DNA of 64,000 bases from JBBRCE01 sp038205115 (lineage in GTDB: Bacteria > Planctomycetota > Planctomycetia > Pirellulales > JBBRCE01). Positions within the stretch are counted from its first letter, which is position 1; every line of letters starts with the position of its first letter. The translations under genes were made by a program, and so were the position numbers. Shown here piece after piece: positions 8,636-17,594 of this stretch. The stretch covers positions 109,121 through 173,120 of the forward strand of contig JBBRCE010000003.1 in assembly GCA_038205115.1 (NCBI GenBank), written 5' to 3'. Under the pieces are notes generated by a model. That model saw nothing but the letters and a program-made list of their open reading frames with translations. It was not told the origin of the DNA and searched no databases.

Positions 8636-9195
8636 TCGTGCGCGAAAGCGGAATGCCTGACGAGGAATATTGGGAGACGTTGTTCGATGTCCCGCTAATT
8701 CTCGATCGCTTAGGGATGACTCGGTTTGGCGACGTGCTCGAACTGGGCTGCGGCTACGGCACGTTTTCGATTCCCGTGGCCCGCGCAATTTCTGGCACGC
8801 TCCATACCTATGAGATCAATCCGGCGATGATCGAGCGTACCGGTCAGCGCGCCGGCAAGTTGCCCGTGACTTGCCATCATCGTGACGTTTGCCAGCAGGG
8901 CTTCGACCGGCAGGCGGACGCCGTGCTGCTGTTCAATATCCTGCACTGCGAGCAACCGATTGAACTGTTGGCGCACGCAGCCAACGCATTGCGCCTCGGC
9001 GGAGAAGTGCTGGTCATTCATTGGCGCGTCGACGTTCTCACGCCGCGCGGCCCAAGCGCAAGCATTCGTCCCGCGCCAGCGCAGATCGTCCAATGGGCGG
9101 AGCATGCCGGGCTCAACGCCGGTCCACGGATCGATTTGCCGCCGTGGCATTTCGGCATCTGCTTGACCAAACGCGTGGCCAGCGATCGAGTCTGA
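8632..9195 (+). CDS. Class I SAM-dependent methyltransferase
   Basis: 187 residues from ATG 8632, whose ATGA overlaps the stop of the upstream WD40 gene. The frame is open further upstream, but the overlap start is more natural. The Rossmann motif I is VLELGCGYGTFSIPVA; an acidic YEIN end of strand 2 follows, with DAVLLFNILHCEQP as motif IV and a RLGGEVLVIHW motif VI region, typical of the methyltransferase 11/25 type. No signal peptide is seen, so it is cytoplasmic, unlike its two upstream partners. The substrate is unknown. Confidence 0.8.
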   Translation: MIVRESGMPDEEYWETLFDVPLILDRLGMTRFGDVLELGCGYGTFSIPVARAISGTLHTYEINPAMIERTGQRAGKLPVTCHHRDVCQQGFDRQADAVLLFNILHCEQPIELLAHAANALRLGGEVLVIHWRVDVLTPRGPSASIRPAPAQIVQWAEHAGLNAGPRIDLPPWHFGICLTKRVASDRV

Positions 9196-9501
9196 CCGAG
9201 TTGGCGGCGATGATGGAACTCTGCGTTCTCCGTGCCCCAACGAACCGACATGAACGGAATAGCATTCGTGGCCCGAAGTATTGGTTGGCGTTTTTAAGTC
9301 GTTCAGCCGCGTCATTTGACCCAACGGGCCGGTGAACCCAGCCGTAACCGAAAATTATTGCGTGCCTGGACTTGCAATCCGGCGGAATTCGGGCAAAATA
9401 ACGTGCTTCCAAATGCCCGGCAGCTTGCTGGAGCGGCACTTCAGTTGATTTCTCTCGGCCACGTGGCCGTTTGACACATATTCGTTGGTATTGAGGACGC
9501 T
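9196..9501. other. Intergenic region upstream of rplY
   Basis: No gene is seen. It contains a perfect 14-bp palindrome CGGCCACGTGGCCG at 9456-9469, followed by TTGACA at 9471 without a convincing -10. The palindrome lies 33 bases from the rplY start and could be an operator or mRNA hairpin. The rest is unremarkable. Confidence 0.4.
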
Positions 9502-10125
9502 ATGGCCGAGACTTTGAACGTGGAAATTCGCCCGGTTGGCGGCAAACGCGACGCGAAGCGGTTGCGACAAGCTGGTTCAGTGCCGGCAATTTTGTATGGC
9601 CACGGCGAAAAAAGCGTCAGCCTGACGGTTAAGGCCGATCAATTTGCCTCGGCATTGCGTCACGGCAGTCGCATGGTCGAACTGGCCGGCGGAGTGAACG
9701 AAAGCGCGCTGATTCGCGAGCTGCAGTGGGATGTTTACGGCACGCACGTGGTGCATATCGACTTTGCCCGCGTGAACAAGGACGAACGAATTGAAGTGAC
9801 CGTGCCGGTCGAAATTCGCGGTGCCGCGCCAGGCGTAAAGTCGGGCGGCGTCGTTCAGCATTTGGTTCACGAAGTACTGATCGAGTGCCTGGCGGCTGCC
9901 ATTCCTGAAAAGCTGCAGGTGAACATCAATCACCTGGAACTGCTGGGAACGATCACCAATGCGGACTTGAAGCTGCCTGCCGGCGCCAAGTTGCTGGCCG
10001 ATCCGGAAGCGATTTGCGTTCAATGCGTTGAGCCGGTTGAAGAATCGGAAGAGTCGGGGCTGCCCGGCGACGGCGCAGAGCCGGAAGTCATTGGGGCTAA
10101 GAAGGACGAAGAAGAAGTGGGTTGA
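9502..10125 (+). CDS. rplY: 50S ribosomal protein L25 (Ctc/TL5 type)
   Basis: A 207-residue long-form L25, the 5S rRNA-binding protein of the large subunit. The N-terminal L25 domain holds KRLRQAGSVPAILYGHGEKSVSLTV and LIRELQWDVYGTHVVHIDFARV. The C-terminal TL5/Ctc domain holds VTVPVEIRGAAPGVKSGGVVQHLVHEVLIECLA and VNINHLELLGTI. The acidic tail (EESEESG, KKDEEEVG) is common in the CTC form. It starts at ATG 9502. The neighbour pth 105 bases downstream is the standard partner. Confidence 0.95.
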   Translation: MAETLNVEIRPVGGKRDAKRLRQAGSVPAILYGHGEKSVSLTVKADQFASALRHGSRMVELAGGVNESALIRELQWDVYGTHVVHIDFARVNKDERIEVTVPVEIRGAAPGVKSGGVVQHLVHEVLIECLAAAIPEKLQVNINHLELLGTITNADLKLPAGAKLLADPEAICVQCVEPVEESEESGLPGDGAEPEVIGAKKDEEEVG

Positions 10126-10230
10126 TCGCGGGTTTGGCTGGCGAACAGCTTGTTCACGCGGAATTTTGCTGGCTTATGGCCGGCCTGCGTGGAGTTGCCA
10201 TGGGGTTTGGTCGCCGCCGCGAGGTTGTGT

Positions 10231-10806
10231 ATGAAGTTGGTTGTTGGCTTGGGTAATCCCGGTCGGAAGTACGATGGCACGCGGCATAACGTGGGCTTTT
10301 GGATTCTGACCGAAGTTGCCCGCAGGTTCGCCGGAAGTGTGCCCAAAACGGCCTTTCAAGGCGAGCTGGCCGAGGCCACGATCGGCGGACATCGCACGTT
10401 GTTGCTTTGCCCACAGACGTTTATGAATCTCAGCGGCGGCAGTGTGCTGGCGGCTCGGGATTTTTACAAGATAAATAATGACGACATTTTGGTCGTCTGC
10501 GATGACTTCAATATTTCGCTGGGCCGCTTACGGATACGTAAGCAGGGCTCGGCGGGTGGGCAGAAGGGGCTGGCCGACACCATTCAGCGTTTAGGCACGG
10601 ACATCGTGCCGCGATTGCGAGTAGGCGTCGGTCCTGTGCCCGGCGGTTGGAATGCGGCGGACTTTGTTTTAGGCAAGTTTGCCAAGCAAGAACAGACGGA
10701 AATCGAGATTGTCGTGGCCGAGGCGGTCGACGCGGTGGCAGATTGGATCGGTTTGGGAATTGCGGCCGCGATGAATCGGCACAATACGGCTGGCGAAAAA
10801 CAATAG
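10231..10806 (+). CDS. pth: Peptidyl-tRNA hydrolase
   Basis: About 191 residues; frees tRNA from prematurely released peptidyl-tRNA in the cytoplasm. The start MKLVVGLGNPGRKYDGTRHNVGF at ATG 10231 carries the family N-terminal motif including the catalytic His (RHNVG) and Asn of GLGNPG. TFMNLSGGSV and CDDFNISLGRLRIRKQGSAGGQKGL match the conserved middle motifs. The frame is open upstream to 10150, but those residues do not resemble the family. It lies between rplY and rpsF in a ribosomal block. Confidence 0.95.
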   Translation: MKLVVGLGNPGRKYDGTRHNVGFWILTEVARRFAGSVPKTAFQGELAEATIGGHRTLLLCPQTFMNLSGGSVLAARDFYKINNDDILVVCDDFNISLGRLRIRKQGSAGGQKGLADTIQRLGTDIVPRLRVGVGPVPGGWNAADFVLGKFAKQEQTEIEIVVAEAVDAVADWIGLGIAAAMNRHNTAGEKQ

Positions 10807-10906
10807 TTGAAAATACGGCGGCAAGAAAATTCGGCGGACTGAAACGTAACAGATAAGCAGCTTGATCATCGGGCTCAACAGCCCATCGGTAATGAGGAGT
10901 GCAAAC

Positions 10907-11332
10907 TTGGCGCAGAACGTTTACGAAGGCATGTTCATCCTGGATTCGAATCGCTACGGCCGAGACCCGTCGGGCGTCAGTAGCCAGATTCCGCAAATGG
11001 TTGAGCAACTGGGCGGCAGCATGTTGGCCAGTCGGATGTGGGAAGAGCGCCGGTTGGCGTACCCCATTGGCCAGCACCGCAAAGGCACGTACTGGCTCAC
11101 CTACTTCAAGCTGGACAGCAATCAACTGGGTACGCTCAATCGGCAATGCCAATTGAACGAGAACGTGGTTCGCAACCTGGTTTTAAAGGTCGATCCGCGG
11201 ATTGCCGACGCTCTGGTCGAGCACGCCCTAACCGGCGGCGGTCCTAAGAAAGAAGTCGTCAAGCCGAAGGAAGCTGATCCGGAGTTGGACGTTGATCTGG
11301 AAGGCGTCGACTTGGGCAATTCCATCGAGTAG
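10907..11332 (+). CDS. rpsF: 30S ribosomal protein S6
   Basis: About 141 residues from TTG 10907, which has GAGGAG at 10894-10899 at ideal spacing; ATG 10892 in the same frame is an alternative that would overlap that RBS. The sequence YEGMFILDSNRYGRDP, MLASRMWEERRLAYPIGQHRKGTYWLTYF and ENVVRNLVLKVDPRI match S6, including the R-L-A-Y-P-I motif for binding with S18 to 16S rRNA. The tail after residue 120 is acidic. It precedes ssb as in most bacteria. Confidence 0.93.
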   Translation: MAQNVYEGMFILDSNRYGRDPSGVSSQIPQMVEQLGGSMLASRMWEERRLAYPIGQHRKGTYWLTYFKLDSNQLGTLNRQCQLNENVVRNLVLKVDPRIADALVEHALTGGGPKKEVVKPKEADPELDVDLEGVDLGNSIE

Positions 11333-11474
11333 CTCGCAGTTCCTTGGCCGTTTGCCTAAACCAAGTGTGGCATTGCGGCCAATTGCAACGTCGCGTCTGC
11401 TTTGCTAGGATGATGACCAGGGAACATCCGTTCATTTTATTTGCCGAGTCGGTTGTTTTGTCGAGGGTCTTGTC

Positions 11475-12041
11475 ATGGCCAGTTTTAATCGCGTGATCCT
11501 GGTAGGTAATTTGACGCGCGACCCGGAATTGCGATACATCCCTAGCGGCACTGCGGTCACGGAAATCGGCTTGGCTGTCAATAACAAACACAAAAACCAA
11601 GCCGGCGAATGGGTTGAAGAGACAACATTTGTTGACGTAACGCTCTGGGCTCGTTTGGCCGAAATCGCCAGCGAATACCTGACCAAGGGTGCGCCGGTGC
11701 TGATTGAAGGCCGGCTCAAGCTCGATACCTGGGAAAAAGACGGCAAGAAGAATTCCAAATTGCGTGTGATTGGCGAGCAAATGCAAATGCTCGGCTCAAA
11801 GGGTGGCGGTGGGCAGGGCGGCGGACAAGCTGAAGGTGCTCGCGGCGGCCAGTCTCGCGGCGGAGCGCCCAATCGCGGTCGGCCAGCACAGGCGGGTACC
11901 GGCAACAGCGGTGGCAATGGCGGTGGTGGGCGGCCGCAGTACGAAGATTTCAGCCAGCCGGCGCCCGACCAAGGTGGATTTAACGACGGCGGTTACGATG
12001 CTGGCGGTGGTGGTGGCGCGGGTGACGATATCCCGTTTTAA
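11475..12041 (+). CDS. ssb: Single-stranded DNA-binding protein
   Basis: A 188-residue SSB. The OB fold occupies about residues 1-108 (ASFNRVILVGNLTRDPELRYIPSG, VTLWARLAEIASEYLTKGAPVLIEGRLKLDTWE). A Gly/Gln-rich linker follows (QGGGQAEGARGGQSRGG). The C-terminal tip is acidic and hydrophobic, ending GDDIPF, which recruits DNA-repair and replication partners. It starts at ATG 11475. It sits between rpsF and rplI; rpsR, usually found here, is absent. Confidence 0.95.
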   Translation: MASFNRVILVGNLTRDPELRYIPSGTAVTEIGLAVNNKHKNQAGEWVEETTFVDVTLWARLAEIASEYLTKGAPVLIEGRLKLDTWEKDGKKNSKLRVIGEQMQMLGSKGGGGQGGGQAEGARGGQSRGGAPNRGRPAQAGTGNSGGNGGGGRPQYEDFSQPAPDQGGFNDGGYDAGGGGGAGDDIPF

Positions 12042-12163
12042 GTGAATCGCCCGATTGAATAGCTCGCCCTTTCAAATTGATTCGCTTTAGCTGGCAGGTT
12101 TGGTTGGTTTTTCGCCGCAGGGAATGTGGCTTCATTACTCATTAATTTTCGCTTCGAGTTGTC

Positions 12164-12703
12164 ATGACTGCTAAATCTCGCATCAAACGGTTGCCCAAGG
12201 GCAAGAACGGCGGCATCGAATTGCTGCTTATTCAATCGGTCGATCATCTGGGTGCTCAAGGCGACGTGGTTGAAGTCAAACGCGGTTACGCGATGAACTA
12301 CCTGTTGCCGCAAGGTCTGGCGACCGTGGCCACCGACCATCACAAGCGGATGGTTGATAAGCACCGCGCCAAGCTGCAAGCGATCCAGGCCGAGCGCATG
12401 GTGGGTTTGAAGAAGCTGGCCACGCAGATGGAAAATCAGAGCATCACCATCGAAGCCAACGCCAACGACGAAGGCCACTTGTACGGCTCGGTTGGTGCCA
12501 ACGAGATCGTGCGAGCGCTCAAGCAGCAAGACCTGACCATCACCACGGATCAGGTGCGCCTCAAAGGTCCGCTCAAAGAATTGGGCCTGTACACCATTCA
12601 AATTCATCTGGGTCACGAAGTCGAAGCCGACCTCAAAGTCTGGGTCGTGCCGACAGTTGGCGACCACTCGCACGAGACGCCGGCCGCCGAAAAGAAGGCC
12701 TGA
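12164..12703 (+). CDS. rplI: 50S ribosomal protein L9
   Basis: A 179-residue L9 from ATG 12164. The N-terminal domain reads GGIELLLIQSVDHLGAQGDVVEVKRGYAMNYLLPQGLA, the L9 signature. A long central helix follows (MVDKHRAKLQAIQAERMVGLKKLATQME), then the C-terminal rRNA-binding domain (HLYGSVGANEIVRAL, HLGHEVEADLKVWVVPT). About 20 extra residues precede the core (MTAKSRIKRLPKGKNGG) and may interact with rRNA. It lies 122 bases after ssb, where rpsR would normally intervene. Confidence 0.94.
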   Translation: MTAKSRIKRLPKGKNGGIELLLIQSVDHLGAQGDVVEVKRGYAMNYLLPQGLATVATDHHKRMVDKHRAKLQAIQAERMVGLKKLATQMENQSITIEANANDEGHLYGSVGANEIVRALKQQDLTITTDQVRLKGPLKELGLYTIQIHLGHEVEADLKVWVVPTVGDHSHETPAAEKKA

Positions 12704-12874
12704 GTTCGGCGATAGTAAACCGTGAGCAGCGGGGCGCCTCGGCATTGTGGCGCACCCGCTTCTTTTTTGCGCCGGCTGCAAACTTCTCCCGGCCAAGCCG
12801 ATGGATGAGTTGTGTGATGCTGTTTGCCACACCGGTTAGCAGACCGTGCGGAGATCGCCTTGGAGGGAGCTGAG

Positions 12875-14287
12875 ATGGCTGAAATGCGATTCGATACCGC
12901 GGCACGAGCGCCGGCCAAACAAGCTGTCAACGAACTGGTCGATCGTCAGCCGCCGCGGAGCCTCGAAGCCGAAAAGGCTGTGCTCGGCAGCATTTTGCTG
13001 TTGCCGGATGTCTGCGATGAAGTGGCCATGATTCTCAAGGCCGACGATTTTTACGACGACGCCAACCAGCGACTATTTAGCAACTTGATGGCCATGCACA
13101 CCGACGGGCGTGGCGTGGACGCCATGCTGCTGGTCGACCGTTTGCAATCCTCGGGCGAATTCGAAATGGTCGGCGGCACGGCCTACATTGCCGATGTGGC
13201 GAACTCGGTGCCGACCGCGGCGCATGCGGTTTACTACGCCGAAATCGTGCGGGCCAAGGCAATTCTCCGCTCGCTGATTTCCGCCAGTACCGACATTCTC
13301 CGCGATTCGTACGACCCTACGGCCGATCCGCGGCAAATGCTCAGCCGGGCCGAAGAAAAAATCTTCGGCATCCTCGAAGACAAAGGTTCCGGCAATATTG
13401 CCGATATTGCCACGATTCTGCACGACTCGATGGCGCGCATCGATTCGCGAATGAAACAGGGGCACGCCATCGGCGGCGTGGAAACCGGCTTCACCGATCT
13501 CGACGCGCTGACCGGCGGCATGCACGACTCCGAACTGCTGATTCTGGCGGCGCGGCCCAGCATGGGCAAAACGGCGTTTGCCATGAACATCGCCGAGCAT
13601 GCCGTGTTGCACGAGCGGCCAACGCCCACCCTGTTTGTCAGCTTGGAAATGTCGGCCCTGGAATTGGGTGACCGCCTGTTGTGCTCGTGCGCAAAAATCA
13701 ACGGACGCCATTTACGTAGCGGTACCATCAGCAAAGACGACATGGGCAAGCTGATCGAAACCGCCGGTCAGATCAGCCTGGCCAAACTGTTTGTGGACGA
13801 CACGCCGAGCCGCACGATGACGGAAATTGCGGCGACCGCGCGGCGTCTCAGACGTAAGGAGAATCTGGGGCTGGTGATCATCGACTACTTGCAGTTGATT
13901 GAGCCCGATAACGCCCGCGATCCGCGGCAAGAACAGGTGGCAAAGATCGCCCGGCGTTTGAAGGGGCTGGCGCGCGAATTGAAGATTCCGGTGATGTGTC
14001 TGGCGCAGCTCAACCGACAAGCCGAGCAAAGCAAGGAGAACCGCCCTCGTTTGAGCCATCTGCGCGAATCGGGCGCCATCGAGCAAGACGCCGACGTGGT
14101 GATGTTCGTGCATCGCGAGGAATACTACGCCAATAACGAGGAAGATCGAGCGCGCGTGGCCGGTCAGGCGGAAATCATTATCAGCAAGCAGCGCAACGGT
14201 CCGATCGGCGATGTGAAGCTCACATTCCGCCACGAATTTACGCGATTCGAGGATGCGTCGCACGAGCCCTACGACTTCAACGTTTGA
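12875..14287 (+). CDS. dnaB: Replicative DNA helicase DnaB
   Basis: About 470 residues from ATG 12875, which has GGAGGG at 12862-12867; the frame is open to 12824. The N-terminal domain has PPRSLEAEKAVLGSILLLPDVCDEV. The RecA-like C-terminal domain has the Walker A motif ARPSMGKTAFAMNIAEH, the LGLVIIDYLQLIEP Walker B and the CLAQLNRQAEQSKENRPRLSHLRESGAIEQDAD helicase motif. It unwinds DNA as a hexamer at the replication fork. No intein is seen. Clustering with rplI and ssb is typical. Confidence 0.96.
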   Translation: MAEMRFDTAARAPAKQAVNELVDRQPPRSLEAEKAVLGSILLLPDVCDEVAMILKADDFYDDANQRLFSNLMAMHTDGRGVDAMLLVDRLQSSGEFEMVGGTAYIADVANSVPTAAHAVYYAEIVRAKAILRSLISASTDILRDSYDPTADPRQMLSRAEEKIFGILEDKGSGNIADIATILHDSMARIDSRMKQGHAIGGVETGFTDLDALTGGMHDSELLILAARPSMGKTAFAMNIAEHAVLHERPTPTLFVSLEMSALELGDRLLCSCAKINGRHLRSGTISKDDMGKLIETAGQISLAKLFVDDTPSRTMTEIAATARRLRRKENLGLVIIDYLQLIEPDNARDPRQEQVAKIARRLKGLARELKIPVMCLAQLNRQAEQSKENRPRLSHLRESGAIEQDADVVMFVHREEYYANNEEDRARVAGQAEIIISKQRNGPIGDVKLTFRHEFTRFEDASHEPYDFNV

Positions 14288-14883
14288 GCCGAGTTTTCAG
14301 ACGAGCAACTCTCGCGGAGCCCGTGCAATCCACCTGCCTCGCTGGCAACTTCGTGACCGAAGCGGTCGAACGTTGTCCAGAGCCTTGCGGCAACCCGCAG
14401 TGGTATCGTCCGCGGATCGTGGCGTAAGACCGCCGATCGCACGTTTTTCCAGCCAACGGATTTCGCCTCGCTCACCGTGCGATTTTCGGTGCGTAGGTTC
14501 TCGCACAAAGCGCTATCGGACTGGCTTTCGCAGGCCACTTGATTCCGGTTTCTGCATGTTTTAGGCTTATCAGTGAGGATGTTTCGGCGGTTACGCCGGC
14601 CACGGGGAGTCACGACGATCTTTGGCGACTTGGGTTTGCAGGTGGGCCAGTACTGACCAAGTCTTCTGCTGCCGAATGATGTTTTCGGATCGATGCGAGC
14701 AGTCTCGGCGCTTGCGTGCACGGAACGGTTCACGACTTGCACTCAAGTGAGTCAATTCCCGTCGTCAGAGTATCTGTCAGCTTTTTCGTTCTGGCAGTGC
14801 GACGGGTGCGACCTGCATTGCGGTTGGCACGCACCGTGAATCGGTCGAATCGTCTGTAGAGCGTTGCGTAGGAGATTCAGGGT
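14288..14883. other. Intergenic region between dnaB and the cold-shock gene
   Basis: About 600 bases with no convincing gene on either strand: short ORFs here have no family look and poor codon use. No clear terminator for dnaB is visible. The last 60 bases carry the RBS of the cold-shock gene (AGGAGA, 14868-14873). The rest could hold its long 5' leader, as is common in cold-shock genes. Confidence 0.5.
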
Positions 14884-15096
14884 ATGCCGGTGGGTACAAT
14901 TAAGAAGCTGGTGCAAGACAAAGGCTTTGGCTTTATTGCGACCAGTGACGGATCGGATGTGTTCTTCCACCACTCGGCCGTTGCGGATCATCAGTTCGAT
15001 AGTTTGCATGAAGGGCAACAGGTCGAGTTTGCGGTTGAACAAGGTAGTGGGCCCAAGGGCAAGGGGCCGCGCGCTGCTTCCGTTTCGCCTTCGTAA
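14884..15096 (+). CDS. Cold-shock domain protein (CspA family)
   Basis: A 70-residue single cold-shock domain, an RNA/ssDNA chaperone. It opens with MPVGTIKKLVQDKGFGFIAT, with RNP1 KGFGFI and RNP2 DVFFHHSAV. The length matches CspA. It starts at ATG 14884 with AGGAGA a few bases upstream. A GC-rich terminator lies 86 bases downstream, so it is probably monocistronic. Regulation by the leader RNA is possible, but no structure could be proven by eye. Confidence 0.92.
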   Translation: MPVGTIKKLVQDKGFGFIATSDGSDVFFHHSAVADHQFDSLHEGQQVEFAVEQGSGPKGKGPRAASVSPS

Positions 15097-15181
15097 ATGA
15101 CTGGTGACTGGCTTGTAGCGATTGCAAAGCGTGGCAATCGAGTTCTACGGCCGATCTTCAAGACTGAATAGTGTATTGCCG

Positions 15182-15216
15182 GTCGGGGCGGTGCGAAATC
15201 ACTGCCCCGACTTTTT
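15182..15216 (+). terminator. Intrinsic terminator after the cold-shock gene
   Basis: The arms GTCGGGGCGGTG (15182-15193) and CACTGCCCCGAC (15200-15211) pair over 12 positions with one G-U, around a CGAAAT loop, and TTTTT follows at 15212-15216. Confidence 0.8.
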
Positions 15217-15239
15217 GCGCTTCAAATGAAAAACGCCGC

Positions 15240-16127
15240 ATGACAATCGCTCACGAAGATATACGCATTGGCACGTTGGTCAAAGTTGGACCACGGCTGC
15301 CGGAGCAATTGACGCAAATTGTTGCTCATGGTTTCGAGTCGTTCCAATTGGTTTTCGGCGGGCAAATTGGCGAGTGCGATTTGCACACACTGGCGGATCG
15401 CGTCCGATTGGTGCTGCAGCCGACGACCGCCACCGTGAGTTCGCTGGGCATCTACGGCAATCCGTTGATCGACGCCCAAGTGGCCAGCGACTGGTCCCGG
15501 CTGATCGATGCCGCCGGCGGGTTTGGCTGCTCGCTGGTCTGCGGCTTCACGGGGCGGCTCACGGATCTGCCGGTTCCCGATTCGATTCCGTGCTTTCGAG
15601 AAGTCTTCAGTCGGCTCGCTGCGCAGGCGGAGGATCGCGGCGTGCGTTTGGCCTTCGAAAATTGCGAAATGCGTGGCAACTGGGAGCGCGGCGATTGGAA
15701 TATTGCACATTCGCCGGCGGCCTGGGAACTGATGTTCGACGCGGTGCCCAGCGCCTCGATCGGCCTAGAGTGGGAACCGTGCCATCAGTTAGTCAGCCTG
15801 GTCGACCCGTTGCCGCAATTGCGTCAGTGGTTACCAAAAATCTTTCACCTGCACGGCAAGGACGCCAACATTTTTTGGGACGTGATTCGCACACATGGGA
15901 TTCGCGGTGGGCGGCAATACATCCATCATCGTACGCCCGGATTTGGCGATACGAATTGGACCGATGTCATCAGCACGTTGCGGATGGGCGGCTGGCGTGG
16001 GGCCATCGACATCGAAGGCTGGCATGACCCCGTCTACCGCGACGAACGAGAAATGACCGGCCAGGTGCATGCGCTCAATTATCTCAAGCAGTGCCGCGGC
16101 GGACCGTTCGTGCCGAATCCCAGTTAG
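15240..16127 (+). CDS. Sugar phosphate isomerase/epimerase-like TIM-barrel protein
   Basis: About 295 residues from ATG 15240 (MTIAHEDIRIGTLVKVG). The xylose-isomerase-like (AP endonuclease family 2) barrel shows the metal-site pattern RLAFENCEMR (Glu), IGLEWEPCHQL, KIFHLHGKDANI and AIDIEGWHDPVY (Glu near the C-terminus). This family isomerises or epimerises sugars or related polyols with a divalent metal. No signal peptide is seen. The substrate is unknown. A terminator separates it from the cold-shock gene; the next gene converges. Confidence 0.8.
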   Translation: MTIAHEDIRIGTLVKVGPRLPEQLTQIVAHGFESFQLVFGGQIGECDLHTLADRVRLVLQPTTATVSSLGIYGNPLIDAQVASDWSRLIDAAGGFGCSLVCGFTGRLTDLPVPDSIPCFREVFSRLAAQAEDRGVRLAFENCEMRGNWERGDWNIAHSPAAWELMFDAVPSASIGLEWEPCHQLVSLVDPLPQLRQWLPKIFHLHGKDANIFWDVIRTHGIRGGRQYIHHRTPGFGDTNWTDVISTLRMGGWRGAIDIEGWHDPVYRDEREMTGQVHALNYLKQCRGGPFVPNPS

Positions 16128-16157
16128 CATTTAGCGGGGCACGCACGGATCGCAAGA

Positions 16158-17447
16158 TTATTTCGCGCCGAACGAATCCAGTAAGCGCTGCTTTTCTTGC
16201 TCAATTGGAAATTCTTCGTAGGTGGTGAAAGCGGCAATTTTTGCGGACATCGATCGCGATCGCGATGTGACGCCGGTGGCCGGCGACTTGGCGCGCTTCT
16301 CGTCGTTGCGCAGTTTGCCCTCTTCGCGCCGCAAGCCCGCGCCATCGCGGTCGAGTTGCGATAGCGCATCTTGACCGCGGGCGACCACGCCGTTGCGTTT
16401 TGCCTGCAGCGCGTTACGCTGCGCTACCAGGCCCGCAGCCTCCGAGTTAACGGATGCCAGGTTACGGCGTAACGCGTCCGCTTGGTTGTTGATGGAATTG
16501 ATTTGCGCGTTGATCGCGAACCGCCGATTTTGATCGTTTTCGTTTTGTAATTGAACAAACAGATCGGCAATTTGCGCCTGGGCAAAACTCAACTGACGAT
16601 TGTTGGTTCCGGCCACCGCTTCCAGCCGCGCCAGTTGCGACGTCAGCGGCCGAATGACGGCATCGAATTGATCGAGCTCACGATCCAGATCGGCACGCAG
16701 TTTGGCGGCTTTTTCGGCCAAATCCGACTGCTGTTGTCCGACCGCCGCTTTGTCTTTTTCGACTTGATCGCGAAGCTGTTCTTTCTCCTGTTGTTCTTCA
16801 ACCTTGGCGTCTGTTTTGACCTGCTCTTCTTTCAGGTCCAGTTCAGAAAATCGTTTGACGACGGCACGTCGGGCATCGTCCATGGCCTGACGACGACTGG
16901 GCGTCAAACGGTCGATGATTTTGATGCGCAATTCCTCGCGCGTCGATTGGTTGACGGCTTCGGCGGCAGGCCCTTCGAGAAATCCCAACATCCGTCCGAT
17001 GAATCGCGACGCGTCGCGTGGCCCTGCTTCCGCCTCGCCAGCGCCGTCTGCCTTGGGCAATCGCTGCGACAGCAAATCCATATCGGCCATGGCCGCGGCA
17101 TACTTCTTTTTGTTCATCTCCAGCCAGACTTTGGCGCGGTAAGCCGGCAGCGGGTCTGCGGCCGATTCGGCCAAGGCCGCCGCCACGCGCAATGCATTAT
17201 CGTTATCGTGCTGCTTGATCAGCATCAATAGATAGGCATAATCCCAACGCGGATCGCGCGTGGTGGAACGTAACTGCTGGTAGTGCTCTTCGACCGTGGC
17301 CAGCGCGCTGGCGGAGTATTTTTCGCCCTGCTGGAAAAGTTGCAAAACTTCGCCGCGCATGTCCACTTCCGCGCGCGCCGCAACGGGTAGCAACAACAGC
17401 CAGCAGGCAAAACCACGCGACAAGCACCGGCTCATGCAACGTAACAT
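16158..17447 (-). CDS. Secreted coiled-coil protein of unknown function
   Basis: About 430 residues with a signal peptide (FACWLLLLPVAARAE). Residues about 25-190 look alpha-helical, perhaps TPR-like (WDYAYLLMLIKQHDNDNALRVAAALAE). Residues about 200-360 form a long charged coiled coil (QQEKEQLRDQVEKDK, LRADLDRELDQFDAVIRPL). The start is placed at ATG 17447, preceded by GGAG; ATG 17435 is also possible. I recognise no family. Periplasmic structural or scaffold roles fit the architecture, but this is inference. Confidence 0.75.
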   Translation of the reverse strand: MLRCMSRCLSRGFACWLLLLPVAARAEVDMRGEVLQLFQQGEKYSASALATVEEHYQQLRSTTRDPRWDYAYLLMLIKQHDNDNALRVAAALAESAADPLPAYRAKVWLEMNKKKYAAAMADMDLLSQRLPKADGAGEAEAGPRDASRFIGRMLGFLEGPAAEAVNQSTREELRIKIIDRLTPSRRQAMDDARRAVVKRFSELDLKEEQVKTDAKVEEQQEKEQLRDQVEKDKAAVGQQQSDLAEKAAKLRADLDRELDQFDAVIRPLTSQLARLEAVAGTNNRQLSFAQAQIADLFVQLQNENDQNRRFAINAQINSINNQADALRRNLASVNSEAAGLVAQRNALQAKRNGVVARGQDALSQLDRDGAGLRREEGKLRNDEKRAKSPATGVTSRSRSMSAKIAAFTTYEEFPIEQEKQRLLDSFGAK

Positions 17448-17594
17448 AACCAACTGCTCCCGTTTTCCGCGACTCGCCTCGGGTTATCGAAACCGCTAGG
17501 ATATTCTATCGCAACTCGGGCCGCGGATACAAATGTTTGGATCGAAGCCGCCCGGCACGTTCGTAAATCATCGTACAGGCTCTGTTCCCCTTTG

